Source of the DNA: Oceanospirillaceae bacterium
Lineage (GTDB): Bacteria; Pseudomonadota; Gammaproteobacteria; Pseudomonadales; Oceanobacteraceae
DNA: 64,000 nt
Assembly (NCBI GenBank): GCA_002724925.1
Contig: PBQA01000006.1
Location: 62,001 to 126,000, forward strand
Direction: 5' to 3'
This document shows, one piece after another, positions 24,919 through 33,737 of this stretch. Under the pieces are notes generated by a model. It was given only the letters and a program-made list of their open reading frames with translations, had not been told where the DNA came from and ran no database searches. Within the stretch, counting starts at the first letter, position 1. The number at the start of each line of letters is the position of its first letter. Position numbers and translations under genes: made by a program.

Positions 24919-25503
24919 TTAATTCGAAAGGGACGTTATCCCTTTCTCTGTTGCTATAAACTGCAGTGGGATGTCCCATGACTCGGCAGGCAGCATTCTG
25001 ATCTCCTGAAAAGCGTACGCACAACCAATCAGGGCGGGTTTCTGGCCTGGTCGGCGGCTGAATGCCAGCGTGCGGTCGTAAAAGCCGCCGCCCATCCCCA
25101 GACGATTGCCGCGCTCATCAAATGCAACCAGCGGCAGACCAATCATGCTGAGAAAGCGCGCTGGTACATGAGTACCCCGGCGGAAGTCTGGTTCTGATAT
25201 GCCAAACCGGTTACGACGCATGGGCGTCTCAGGTTGGTACCGTATAAATGTCAGACAGCCTTTGCGCAGAGGGTGCAGTACTGGCAGGTAAACTTCTTTT
25301 CCCCGTTTCCACAAATCTTCGATGGCCCAGTGCGGATCAATTTCACCATCATTGCTCAGGTAAAGAGCCACCCGGTTAGCGCTCAGGTACTGAGTACTGT
25401 GGTGTAGGCTTCGTGTCAGGCCACGGCCAGCTTTATGACGTTGCGCAGGTGTCAGGGCACGGCGCTTTTTGCGGATCAGTTTACGGAGTTCTTGCTTGTT
25501 CAC
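24919..25503 (-). CDS. fthC: 5-formyltetrahydrofolate cyclo-ligase
   Basis: A 194-residue cytosolic enzyme (YgfA/Fau/MTHFS) converting 5-formyl-THF to 5,10-methenyl-THF with ATP. The N-terminal KQELRKLIRKKRRALTP is typical. The glycine-rich signature RLGMGGGFYDRTLA lies near residue 140. The start is a GTG at 25501-25503 with GGAAG upstream. It directly follows the 6S RNA gene on the same strand, the arrangement of E. coli ssrS-ygfA, where the two are co-transcribed. It probably reads through from 6S RNA. Confidence 0.92.
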   Translation of the reverse strand: MNKQELRKLIRKKRRALTPAQRHKAGRGLTRSLHHSTQYLSANRVALYLSNDGEIDPHWAIEDLWKRGKEVYLPVLHPLRKGCLTFIRYQPETPMRRNRFGISEPDFRRGTHVPARFLSMIGLPLVAFDERGNRLGMGGGFYDRTLAFSRRPGQKPALIGCAYAFQEIRMLPAESWDIPLQFIATEKGITSLSN

Positions 25504-25526
25504 GGAGAGGCTTCCAGAAAAGAAAA

Positions 25527-25704
25527 GCTCCCTGGTGCGCCCTTATGTCGGATAAAGCCCTTGAACCCTATGGTTCAAGGTGGGGGGTTCGGTCATCGAA
25601 TCAGGCTTTCCGGTCATGCCGGACATGCTCACAACAACGAGAGAAACCCTCCTGGGTAATAAGCATCGGCTCGAGGTCTTTACCGACCAGGCACTCCAGG
25701 GAGC
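25527..25704 (-). ncRNA. ssrS: 6S RNA
   Basis: On the minus strand the ends pair as GCTCCCTGG with CCAGGGAGC, closing a long rod of about 178 bases with a central bulge. The apical 3' portion contains CACCTTGAACC and GGTTCAAGG, matching the most conserved segment of gammaproteobacterial 6S RNA. A TATACT at 25711-25716 lies 6 bases before the 5' end as the -10 element. Position between zapA and fthC is the conserved one. 6S RNA mimics an open promoter and sequesters sigma-70 RNA polymerase in stationary phase. Ends may be off by a few bases. Confidence 0.95.
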
Positions 25705-25804
25705 ATTTGAAGTATAGCAAAGAGCAGGGGGCGGATGTCACGGAAAACCAGGTGAGAATTTGTGAAGTGCTGCAGAAAAACACTATTTTTCTGCAGCGAA
25801 AGGG

Positions 25805-26119
25805 TTACAGCTCGAGTTGCGAGTCTTCTTCGAGAAGGGCGTCGACACGCTTGTTCAGTCGCTCGATGTCGCTGTTAACCTGCACCTGGCCGTTCTCTGC
25901 TTCGCGCAGCTGGTGAGTGATGTTTAAGGCTGCAATGACAGCGATGCGGTCAGCGCCTAATACCTTGCCGGCTTTCGAACTGGCCTCACGAATTTCGTGC
26001 ATCTTGTCGTTCAGATAATTCGCAGCCTCGCGCAGTTCGCTCTCAGCACCTTCTGGGCAGTTGATGCGATATTCGCGCTCCATGATAGTCAGGGATACGG
26101 TATTTGGGGTCTTAGCCAC
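25805..26119 (-). CDS. zapA: Cell division protein ZapA
   Basis: A 104-residue FtsZ-bundling protein that acts at the division ring. The N-terminal domain carries VSLTIMEREYRINCPEGAE, then NDKMHEIREAS, and the chain ends in a coiled coil (about 60-104, with AALNITHQL). The start is a GTG at 26117-26119 overlapping the upstream ZapB-like gene by 8 bases, implying coupling. It lies upstream of 6S RNA as in E. coli. Coiled-coil dimerisation is inferred from heptad-like spacing. Confidence 0.92.
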   Translation of the reverse strand: MAKTPNTVSLTIMEREYRINCPEGAESELREAANYLNDKMHEIREASSKAGKVLGADRIAVIAALNITHQLREAENGQVQVNSDIERLNKRVDALLEEDSQLEL

Positions 26120-26324
26120 TGTTACGCTCCAGAGTCTGCAGGCGGGTGATCATTTCAGAGACTTTGCGGCGCGCGATTTCATTCTGTTGAATCAGCTTCG
26201 CACGCTCTGCCTGCCAGGCGGCTTCGGCATTGCGCATGCCCTTATTCTGCTCGCGCAGATCTTCATGAATATCGAGCAGTTTCTCGATCTTCTGTAGTAG
26301 TGCTTGAATCTCGGCCTCTTGCAT
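26112..26324 (-). CDS. Small ZapB-like coiled-coil protein (TIGR02449 type)
   Basis: A 70-residue almost entirely helical protein rich in Glu, Gln, Lys and Leu (QALLQKIEKLLDIHEDLREQ and later residues), with heptad-like hydrophobic spacing. It is recognised as the small conserved gene that precedes zapA in many gammaproteobacteria and resembles ZapB. It probably joins ZapA in organising FtsZ. It overlaps zapA by 8 bases. The start ATG at 26322-26324 follows an AAGGTG. Confidence 0.78.
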   Translation of the reverse strand: MQEAEIQALLQKIEKLLDIHEDLREQNKGMRNAEAAWQAERAKLIQQNEIARRKVSEMITRLQTLERNSG

Positions 26325-26492
26325 CGCGGTCCGTCACCTTATTTATTGTCGGGCACAGGGCTGCCAGATAGTGGGTACTATAAGAGGCAGTCGGGCAAAT
26401 GGTCAACGTGCGGCCCCGGTTTTGGGACGCATCTTCTTACTCAGGTCGCCCCAAGTGGTACAATCTGACCATAAACTGTTTCTGAGGTTCTT

Positions 26493-27056
26493 ATGGCACT
26501 GAATTATCCCGAACTCGCCGACCAGTGGGAAGACGATAAATGCTTTCAATCGCCGTCGGCATTGCATGGCTGGTTAACGGGTTTTCTCTCTGCAGGTGCT
26601 CGCCTTACGACTGACAACTGGCTTCAGGAAGCTGCCGATTACCTTGAGATTGAAGAGGTTTCGGAAGGGCTGCGCCCCCTACTTGTTGGGTTCTACGCAG
26701 ACGTTGTCGACACCCTTGGCGCTGAAGATATGGCGTATCAGGTTCTGCTGCCCGACGATGAAGAAGCGGACGTCGATGAGCAGGTTGAATGCCTGGCACA
26801 GTGGAGCAAGGGTTTCCTTGATGGCCTGGGGGCTTCTGGCAAAATTACCGGGCGCCCTGATAAAGATGTGATGGAAGTACTGCAGGACCTGGACGCCTTC
26901 TCACAGGCGCAGGTTGACGACGTTAACGACCCTGAAAACGTACAGCTGCTGAATGAACTGGCAGAACACGCCCGTGTTGCAGCTTTGACAGTGTTTTATG
27001 CGTACAACCAACCCCAGCAGCCGCCTGCAGGTGCCACCCAGAAAACACTGCACTGA
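26493..27056 (+). CDS. ygfB: YgfB/UPF0149 family protein
   Basis: A 187-residue acidic protein of the YecA/YgfB group. The N-terminal half contains SALHGWLTGFLSAG and the C-terminal half CLAQWSKGFLDGLG followed by DLDAFSQAQVDD, the family's conserved helices. In Pseudomonas, YgfB suppresses expression of AmpDh3 and beta-lactam resistance; elsewhere the role is unclear. It is the first gene of the ygfB-pepP-ubiH-ubiI cluster, the E. coli order, with pepP 69 bases downstream. Divergent from zapB-like/zapA across 168 bases. Confidence 0.88.
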   Translation: MALNYPELADQWEDDKCFQSPSALHGWLTGFLSAGARLTTDNWLQEAADYLEIEEVSEGLRPLLVGFYADVVDTLGAEDMAYQVLLPDDEEADVDEQVECLAQWSKGFLDGLGASGKITGRPDKDVMEVLQDLDAFSQAQVDDVNDPENVQLLNELAEHARVAALTVFYAYNQPQQPPAGATQKTLH

Positions 27057-27125
27057 TTTGCGAGACAGAAAATCAATCTGGATATTCACGATAGCAACGC
27101 ACACAAGATGCTGAGAGAGATCACT

Positions 27126-28442
27126 ATGATCAAGCTGGATTCTGCCGAGTATGCAAAACGTCGTAAGGCGTTAATGGAGAAAATGAGCCCGAACAGCATC
27201 GCGATTCTGGCTTCTGCGCCCGTCACCGTGCGCAACCGTGATGTTGAACATCCTTTCCGCCAGGACAGCGATTTCTATTATCTGAGTGGCTTTGATGAAG
27301 AGCATTCGGTGCTGGTGCTTATTCCAGGGCGTGAACATGGCGAATACGTGATGTTCTGTCAGGAAAAAATCAAAGAGCAGGAAATCTGGACCGGACGTCG
27401 TGTTGGCCCGGAAGCGGCGCCTGAGGTTCTAGGCTGTGACGATGCATTCCCGGTGACGGATATTGACGACATTCTTCCGGGGCTGATCGAAGGCTGTGAT
27501 CGTATTTATGCGAACCTGGGGACGAGCCCTGAGTTCGACCGGCAGCTGATGCAATGGGTCAATCATATTCGTGCGCAGGTGCGAAGCGGTGCAACGCCTC
27601 CTCACGAATTCAGTGCGCTGGATCATCTGCTGCATGAGCAGCGTGTGATTAAATCGGACGCCGAGGTCGCTGTTATGCGTCATGCGGCTGAAATCAGTGC
27701 CGAAGCACATACCCGCGCGATGCAGACCGTGCGCCCGGGGATGCGTGAATACCAACTTGAAGCTGAGATGATGCAGATCTTTATGGCGGCAGGCAGTCGC
27801 TGGCCTGCCTATCCCTCGATTGTGGGTTCTGGCGATAACGGCTGTATTCTCCATTACACGCGCAATGACGACGTCATTGAGGACGGTGAACTGGTACTTA
27901 TTGATGCCGGTTGTGAGCTGGACTATTACGCCTCTGATATCACCCGTACTTTTCCATCCAACGGCCGTTTCAGTGAGCCACAGCGGGCGCTGTATCAACT
28001 GGTGCTTGATGCACAGTACGCAGCGATTGAGGCGACGAAGCCCGGTAACCACTGGAACCAACCTCATGAGGCTGCAGTTAAGGTTCTGACGGCGGGGCTG
28101 GTAGAGCTTGGACTGTTGAGTGGTGAGGTCGATGAGTTGATTGAATCCCTCGCGTACCGCCAGTTCTACATGCATAAGACCGGGCACTGGCTTGGCATGG
28201 ATGTGCACGACGTTGGCGAATATCGCGTTGATGGCGAATGGCGAACGTTGGCCCCGGGCATGGTACTGACCATTGAACCAGGTATTTATGTCGCGCCGGA
28301 CGATGAGTCTGTTGATGAGAAGTGGCGGGGTATCGGCATCCGTATCGAAGATGATGTCGTGGTGACCAAAGACGGTTGCGATGTTCTGACCAAAGATGTC
28401 GTTAAAGAGATCGCAGATATTGAAGCCTTGATGAGTGCCTGA
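27126..28442 (+). CDS. pepP: Xaa-Pro aminopeptidase PepP
   Basis: A 438-residue dinuclear metallopeptidase removing N-terminal residues next to proline. The N-terminal creatinase-like domain carries FRQDSDFYYLSGF. The pita-bread catalytic domain has metal ligands in DAGCELDYYASDITRTF (two Asp), HKTGHWLGMDVHD (His), TIEPGIY (Glu) and GIRIEDD (Glu). The ATG at 27126 is preferred, since PepP proteins start a few residues before YAKRRKAL. The frame also opens at 27108. It ends 4 bases before ubiH. Confidence 0.95.
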   Translation: MIKLDSAEYAKRRKALMEKMSPNSIAILASAPVTVRNRDVEHPFRQDSDFYYLSGFDEEHSVLVLIPGREHGEYVMFCQEKIKEQEIWTGRRVGPEAAPEVLGCDDAFPVTDIDDILPGLIEGCDRIYANLGTSPEFDRQLMQWVNHIRAQVRSGATPPHEFSALDHLLHEQRVIKSDAEVAVMRHAAEISAEAHTRAMQTVRPGMREYQLEAEMMQIFMAAGSRWPAYPSIVGSGDNGCILHYTRNDDVIEDGELVLIDAGCELDYYASDITRTFPSNGRFSEPQRALYQLVLDAQYAAIEATKPGNHWNQPHEAAVKVLTAGLVELGLLSGEVDELIESLAYRQFYMHKTGHWLGMDVHDVGEYRVDGEWRTLAPGMVLTIEPGIYVAPDDESVDEKWRGIGIRIEDDVVVTKDGCDVLTKDVVKEIADIEALMSA

Positions 28443-28446
28443 GGCC

Positions 28447-29676
28447 ATGACCGCAGAAAAACTGAACGCAGATATTACGATTCTTGGTGCTGGTATGGCG
28501 GGAGCCAGTCTGGTTCACCTGCTCGCGCCTGCGCGCGCCGCCGGTCTGAGTATCGCGCTGATAGATCGTCAGCCGCTTAGCTGGGATAACGACCACAGTG
28601 ACCGGCCCCCATCATTCGATGGCCGGGCAACGGCACTCTCGTGGGGAACACGGCAGATACTCGAAGAGTTAGATATCTGGAGTAGCATCGCCCCCTACGC
28701 CTGTCCTATTGATCATATTCAGGTCAGTGATGAGGGTCGCTTTGGTCAGGCGCAATTGCATGCGGATGAACAGAACACCGAAGCGCTCGGTTATATCATT
28801 GAGAACCATCGTCTTGGGCAAGGTCTGTTGTCTGGGCTGAGTGCCTCAGAAAGCCTGAAAGTGATGGCTCCGAACAGTGCGGAACATGTCCGTATGACGG
28901 CAGAAGGTGCCGAACTGAAGCTGGATGATGGGCACACGTTGACTACAAAGCTTCTGATTATGGCCGATGGTGGGCGCTCCCCTCTGCCGCGTCAGCTGGG
29001 TATTGAACAAAGTCGTAAAGAGTACGGCGCACAGGCACTGGTTACTCAAGTGAAATGTGACAAACCGCATGAGCATTGGGCGTATGAACGCTTCAGCAGT
29101 GATGGGCCTATTGCGTTTTTGCCATTAAACAAAGACGAATATGCCGTGGTCTGGACACTTAACGATGATGAAATTGATGAGGTTCTGGCGCAGACTGACG
29201 ACGTTCTGATTGAGCGGTTGCAGGCCCGTATCGGTTACCGTGTTGGTAAGATATCCGCCATTGGTGAACGGCTGACTTACCCTCTGGCGCTGGTGCAATC
29301 CTCCGAGCAGGTCAGGCGCTCACTGGTCTTACTGGGTAACGCTGCACACAGTCTTCATCCGGTCGCCGGTCAGGGTTTCAACCTGACGTTACGGGATGCC
29401 GCCGTGCTCGCAGAACACCTGAACCGGGCCGCTCTTAAGGGGCAGGATGTTGGTAGCCTCGAGGTGTTAGAGGCTTACCTGCAACAGCAGTCGGCGGATC
29501 AGCGCAACACCATTACCGCCAGCGACCTTCTGCCGCGAATATTTGGCAGTAAAGCACCAGGTATCGCTTTTCTTCGCGATGCCGGTCTGTTGACGATGGC
29601 GGCTGTACCGGTCGCCCGCCGTTTATTTGCTCGTCATGCTATGGGGCTGGGTCATACAGCCGCGAAACTGGGGTAA
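28447..29676 (+). CDS. ubiH: 2-octaprenyl-6-methoxyphenol hydroxylase UbiH
   Basis: A 409-residue FAD monooxygenase of ubiquinone synthesis. An N-terminal Rossmann motif, ILGAGMAGASL, binds FAD. An ADGGRSPLPRQLGI segment sits near residue 180, and the C-terminal FAD motif reads GNAAHSLHPVAGQGFNLTL near 300. The ATG at 28447 follows GAGG immediately after the pepP stop, so translation is likely coupled. Gene order pepP-ubiH-ubiI separates it from the similar UbiI. It is membrane-associated and part of the Ubi complex in E. coli. Confidence 0.9.
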   Translation: MTAEKLNADITILGAGMAGASLVHLLAPARAAGLSIALIDRQPLSWDNDHSDRPPSFDGRATALSWGTRQILEELDIWSSIAPYACPIDHIQVSDEGRFGQAQLHADEQNTEALGYIIENHRLGQGLLSGLSASESLKVMAPNSAEHVRMTAEGAELKLDDGHTLTTKLLIMADGGRSPLPRQLGIEQSRKEYGAQALVTQVKCDKPHEHWAYERFSSDGPIAFLPLNKDEYAVVWTLNDDEIDEVLAQTDDVLIERLQARIGYRVGKISAIGERLTYPLALVQSSEQVRRSLVLLGNAAHSLHPVAGQGFNLTLRDAAVLAEHLNRAALKGQDVGSLEVLEAYLQQQSADQRNTITASDLLPRIFGSKAPGIAFLRDAGLLTMAAVPVARRLFARHAMGLGHTAAKLG

Positions 29677-29682
29677 GTTGCT

Positions 29683-30882
29683 ATGCAGTTTGATGTTGCC
29701 ATTGTAGGTGCGGGGCTGGTTGGACAAGCCATTGCCGCGGCTCTGAGTAAGGGCGCTGATGATATCCGTATTGCTTTGATAGACCCATCTGAGCCAGTAA
29801 CCGCTGGTGAATGCAGTGGTGTTCATGATTATGATCTGAGAGTCAGTGCACTGACCGCTCAGTCGCAGGCGTTCCTGACAGATGTTGGTGCCTGGGAGTG
29901 CATTCCGCATCACGTGTTGAGCGGTTATACCCGCATGCACGTCTGGGACGCAGAGGGGACGGGCTCTGTCACCTTTAATGCGACCGACCTGCACGTTCCG
30001 GCGCTGGGACATATTGTTGAAAATCGCCAGACGCTGGCAGCATTGAATCAAGTCACGGAGTCTGCCCGCTCAATTGAACGTCTTCAGACCGCAGTACAGA
30101 GTTTCGACAATCCAGATGAAGGTGGTTGGGTTCCGGTGACTCTGGCGAATGGCAATATCCTTACAACACGGCTACTCGTTGGTGCGGATGGTGCGTTATC
30201 TAACGTGCGTCAGATGGCTGGAATGAGTACCCGCGAATGGGATTATGGTCACCATGCGATCGTCGCGACTGTGCGTACAGAGCAGAGCGTTGCTCAGACC
30301 GCCTGGCAACGCTTCCGTCCGGAAGGACCGCTCGCGTTTCTGCCGTTGCATTCAGATGATCATCTTGCCTCTATCGTCTGGTCGACATTGCCAGAAGAAG
30401 CAGACAGGGTGCTGGCGATGTCCGATAAAGACTTCTGCGCTGCGCTTACAGATGCCTTTGAAGGTAAGTTGGGGCAAGTCACAGAAGTATCACGCCGACA
30501 GCGCTTCCCATTGCGTCAGCGTCACGCATCCCAGTATTACGAAGCCGGCGTGGTTGTCGCGGGTGATGCAGCACATACGATTCACCCGTTAGCTGGTCAG
30601 GGCGTGAATCTTGGCTTTAAAGACGCTCAGGTCTTATCTGAAGAGATTCTTAGAGCGTTTGATAAAGGGCTGTCTCCGGGCACTGATGCGGTACTGGCCC
30701 GGTATCAACGTCGCCGCCAGGCCGATAATCTGGCGACCATGGCAGCAATGGAAGGCTTTAAGCGTCTGTTTGCGTCTGACCAGCCGCTGGTCCGCTTGTT
30801 GCGCAACGAGGGAATGCGCCTGTTCGATAAAGTGATGCCAGTGAAGCAGCACGTCGTTATGAAAGCCATGGGGTTACAGTAA
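29683..30882 (+). CDS. ubiI: FAD-dependent 2-octaprenylphenol hydroxylase UbiI (VisC)
   Basis: A 399-residue FAD monooxygenase homologous to UbiH, introducing the C5 hydroxyl of ubiquinone. FAD motifs are VAIVGAGLVGQA at the N-terminus, VGADGALSNVRQMAGM near residue 170 and GDAAHTIHPLAGQGVNLGF near 288. UbiI is distinguished from UbiH by position after ubiH and by the LRVSALTAQSQAFL segment. Six bases separate it from ubiH. It closes the cluster, facing the HDOD gene. Confidence 0.9.
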   Translation: MQFDVAIVGAGLVGQAIAAALSKGADDIRIALIDPSEPVTAGECSGVHDYDLRVSALTAQSQAFLTDVGAWECIPHHVLSGYTRMHVWDAEGTGSVTFNATDLHVPALGHIVENRQTLAALNQVTESARSIERLQTAVQSFDNPDEGGWVPVTLANGNILTTRLLVGADGALSNVRQMAGMSTREWDYGHHAIVATVRTEQSVAQTAWQRFRPEGPLAFLPLHSDDHLASIVWSTLPEEADRVLAMSDKDFCAALTDAFEGKLGQVTEVSRRQRFPLRQRHASQYYEAGVVVAGDAAHTIHPLAGQGVNLGFKDAQVLSEEILRAFDKGLSPGTDAVLARYQRRRQADNLATMAAMEGFKRLFASDQPLVRLLRNEGMRLFDKVMPVKQHVVMKAMGLQ

Positions 30883-30897
30883 GCTGCTCGTGCTGCC

Positions 30898-30930
30898 TCA
30901 GTAGTTCTGGGCGTTTCAATAGTTCTGGGC
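30898..30930 (-). repeat. 18-base tandem duplication at the HDOD gene stop codon
   Basis: On the minus strand, GCCCAGAACTATTGA (the last codons and stop) is followed 18 bases later by GCCCAGAACTACTGA. The second copy is outside the gene and repeats the AQNY-stop tail. A small slippage product. Confidence 0.8.
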
Positions 30931-31788
30931 GCCTACACCGCTTTCATCATAAGCGAGCGACAGCTGTTCGACGTCGTAATCTCCAAGGCCGAGGTGAGCA
31001 AGAATTTCGCTTCCTGATGCCTGCCACTCCAGGTCTTCTTCCTGTTGCCCAAGAATGCGGTAGTTGCCGCAGATGTGTTCGGCCAGCTTCAGAATCCCTA
31101 ATAGGGTTTTGCGCTCATCGTCGCTGGTGTTCTCCGGGCGGAAGTAATGAGTTGCGTTATGGTGCTCGGCAATGACGTCGCAGATGGGTTTAGGCACTCG
31201 CCATGATTTGGCCGTGTAATACCCTATCACTGCGTGATTAGTGTTGAGGATGGCATTCTCGGTATCAACGACACGTCTGTCGGGGTGCGCGTATGACTCT
31301 TCCATAACGTCAAAGTAGTTATCAAACCTCATCATCATGAGTGGAATGCCACAGTTGTGGAACAGCCCTAGCATATAGGCCCAGTCAGTAGGTTCAAAAT
31401 TGATGGTGCGGGCGATATCAACAGAGATGTTTGCAATGTCAGTGGCGGTATCCCAGAAGCGGTTAAGCTGCAATATATTGGCATCACTGAGTTCGCTGCG
31501 GATAGCGAGACCGTTGATCACGTTGATGACGCTGTCGATGCCGATCAGGTTCACAGCGTGCTCGACGGAGGTGCTTGGTGAACTCAGGCTATAAGCCGCT
31601 GAGTTAACGACCTTAAGAATGGCACCTGTGAGGCCGACATCCTGACTGATCAGTTTAGCGATGCTGAGTGGGTCCGGGTCAGGGCACATCTGTTCCATCT
31701 GTAGGTCAACCAACACCTGCGGCTGCGGTGGCACGCGGATGCCCTGCATAATGTCGCTTATCTGTTGATCTGTTAGGGGGTGAGCCAT
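30916..31788 (-). CDS. HDOD domain signalling protein
   Basis: A 290-residue cytosolic protein consisting of one HDOD domain. It opens with LPPQPQVLVDL-like RVPPQPQVLVDLQ, then LISQDVGLTGAILKVVNSAAY near residue 55, AVNLIGIDSVIN near 82, LGLFHNCGIPL near 145 and AEHHNATHY near 213. HDOD is related to HD phosphohydrolases but generally lacks catalytic ligands and acts in signalling, often with chemotaxis or c-di-GMP proteins. It lies downstream of, and co-directional with, the chemoreceptor gene. A perfect 11-base inverted repeat sits 26-56 bases upstream of the start. Confidence 0.85.
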   Translation of the reverse strand: MAHPLTDQQISDIMQGIRVPPQPQVLVDLQMEQMCPDPDPLSIAKLISQDVGLTGAILKVVNSAAYSLSSPSTSVEHAVNLIGIDSVINVINGLAIRSELSDANILQLNRFWDTATDIANISVDIARTINFEPTDWAYMLGLFHNCGIPLMMMRFDNYFDVMEESYAHPDRRVVDTENAILNTNHAVIGYYTAKSWRVPKPICDVIAEHHNATHYFRPENTSDDERKTLLGILKLAEHICGNYRILGQQEEDLEWQASGSEILAHLGLGDYDVEQLSLAYDESGVGAQNY

Positions 31789-31813
31789 GGCTGCCTGCCG
31801 AAATCGGAACCGT

Positions 31814-31844
31814 CGAGTAGTGACATAAGTTTAGTCACTACTCG
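31814..31844 (-). promoter_or_regulatory. Perfect 11-base inverted repeat upstream of HDOD gene
   Basis: CGAGTAGTGAC (31814-31824) and GTCACTACTCG (31834-31844) are exact reverse complements with 9 bases between. It is in the 120-base gap between the chemoreceptor stop and the HDOD start. There is no T run on the minus strand, so an operator or 5'-leader hairpin is as likely as a terminator. Confidence 0.6.
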
Positions 31845-31908
31845 GCACAGGTGTTTATTATTTTGTAATCAATGTGCGTTTGATCGTATCTTCACCACCG
31901 ACTTCAGA

Positions 31909-33528
31909 TCAGATGCGGAACTTGGACGTCGAGTCCTGTAAGTGTCCGGCGGCGCCCTGAAGGTTTTCCGCAAGGCGGGCAAGCTCAGTGAATGACCGCT
32001 GAATCTCGCTCACGGTGTCGTTCATGGCACTGATACTTGTATGAGTGTCTCTTACGACAGCCGTTTGTTCTTCGGTCGCTGCGGCGATCGTCAGCCCCAT
32101 CGAACTCACGCTTTCTACCCGGCTCTTAATCTGCGAAATGTGCTTGCCCGTCTGTTCGGCGTTCTGTTCATTCTGTTCTGATTGTGTCTTCGCCAGGGTC
32201 ATTGACTGAACGGTTTCATTGGCGGCAGATTCAAGACGATCGAGTACATCACGGATCTCCGTCGTCGCAGAGGCTGTTCTTGAGGCGAGTGCCCGTACCT
32301 CGTCAGCTACCACTGCAAAGCCACGCCCTTGTTCGCCTGCACGTGCGGCTTCGATCGCAGCATTAAGTGCCAGCAGGTTTGTTTGCTCGGCAATGGCAGA
32401 GATTACATCAAGAATCGTCGATACATCGCCGGTGTCGCGTACCAGTCGTTCCACTCTCTCAGAAGCTTCCAGTATCTGCGAGTTAAGTTCGCGTGAATTG
32501 TTGATGGTTGACTCGACGATCTTAAGGCTTTCGGCAGACTCGTCCCGGGTCTCCTGCATCACGCCACTGGCTTCGCTGGCAGACTGACTGACCTCCTCAA
32601 TCGATTTCGCCATTTCATTCATAGCATAGGTCGCCTCGGAAGCCTTATGGCTCATATTTTCGGTGACAGAGCGCACGTGGTTTGTGCTGCCACTCATGGC
32701 ATTGGCAGCATCGCCAACCTCGGGAGCCACCTCTTTGACCTTGCGTATGATGTCATTCAGCCGATCCATGAAAGCATTGAAATTACGGGTCATGACACCC
32801 AGCTCGTCTTCGGTCTGAACCTTCAGGCGTGTATTCAGGTCACCACTGCCGTCGGCCAGCCCGGCCAGAGAATTCTTCATTGAATTAACCGTATTACTGA
32901 ACAGGCGACCTATGTAGAAAATCAACACGCTGAGCAAAATCAGAAATGCGACATTGGTCACTGTCACCATGTTCAGAGTATGGGAGCTGCTCGACAGCGC
33001 GCCATCTATTGCAGATGAGAACTGTATATCAACGTTTGCTTTGTGTTGCTTCAACAGCGCATTGGTCTCGCTCAGAAGATCGGATTTTTGCGAGCCGAAA
33101 CTTTGCAGTTGTGAGAAATCCGGGTTATCGCTGAGCAGGTTATTCAGCAGTTTGCTGGATACGCTGAGATACTCTGCAGCACTGACTTTAATCTGGCTGA
33201 GTATGTCTTTATTGGCTGCGTCGATGGTGAGTAAGCGGTCGATATTGCTGAGAAGATTCCCAACCGTTTCCTCGCCTAATGTTTGCATCTCAGGATCACC
33301 GGCGGTGACCGACTGTGTGAACATTTCATCAGCACGCTGCAACAGAAAGCTGTTTTGGGTGGCCAGCTGTACGGATTCGTAAATACGTTCTTCAAGGTTA
33401 ACGATGTAACTCTTGGTGTCGTTAACGCCCTTGATGCCAATCGTAAAGTTGATTGCACTGGAAACCGCGTAAACCCCAAGTATGAGCATAATTTTGTGGA
33501 ACACGCTAAGTCGGCTGAACCAGGTCAT
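31909..33528 (-). CDS. Methyl-accepting chemotaxis protein
   Basis: A 539-residue transmembrane receptor. TM1 is at about 12-32. A helical periplasmic sensor of about 150 residues (four-helix-bundle type) follows, then TM2 at about 190-210, HAMP (about 211-265) and the cytoplasmic signalling domain. The hairpin tip [20 protein letters not shown], continued by [12 protein letters not shown], is near residue 380. The C-terminus lacks a CheR-tethering pentapeptide. AGGTAAG precedes the ATG. Divergent from a porin and a small PstS-like gene across 209 bases, suggesting the receptor may sense what those proteins handle. That link is inference. Confidence 0.92.
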   Translation of the reverse strand: MTWFSRLSVFHKIMLILGVYAVSSAINFTIGIKGVNDTKSYIVNLEERIYESVQLATQNSFLLQRADEMFTQSVTAGDPEMQTLGEETVGNLLSNIDRLLTIDAANKDILSQIKVSAAEYLSVSSKLLNNLLSDNPDFSQLQSFGSQKSDLLSETNALLKQHKANVDIQFSSAIDGALSSSSHTLNMVTVTNVAFLILLSVLIFYIGRLFSNTVNSMKNSLAGLADGSGDLNTRLKVQTEDELGVMTRNFNAFMDRLNDIIRKVKEVAPEVGDAANAMSGSTNHVRSVTENMSHKASEATYAMNEMAKSIEEVSQSASEASGVMQETRDESAESLKIVESTINNSRELNSQILEASERVERLVRDTGDVSTILDVISAIAEQTNLLALNAAIEAARAGEQGRGFAVVADEVRALASRTASATTEIRDVLDRLESAANETVQSMTLAKTQSEQNEQNAEQTGKHISQIKSRVESVSSMGLTIAAATEEQTAVVRDTHTSISAMNDTVSEIQRSFTELARLAENLQGAAGHLQDSTSKFRI

Positions 33529-33737
33529 GACTGCTTACCTTTGTTTAAATCTGTCAATAAACAATAGACACGAAAATACCGATCAGCCAGCGACAGGCGA
33601 GAAAATTGAGAGGCCTTATCCGGCGTTAGTGCGATTTATTGAATGGTGTCATATAAGTCAGGTTGTTGAAGGAATCATTCCTGGCGGGACATGTTTTAGG
33701 GTCTAAGGTTAGAGGACGATGAATACGGAGTAACCCA

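Noticed and set aside
33545-33665. CTGTCAATAAACAATAGAC and TGGTGTCATATAAGTCAGG as Pho boxes for the porin/PstS-like operon
   Set aside because: Only one half-site matches in each, and the second half is poor at the required spacing.
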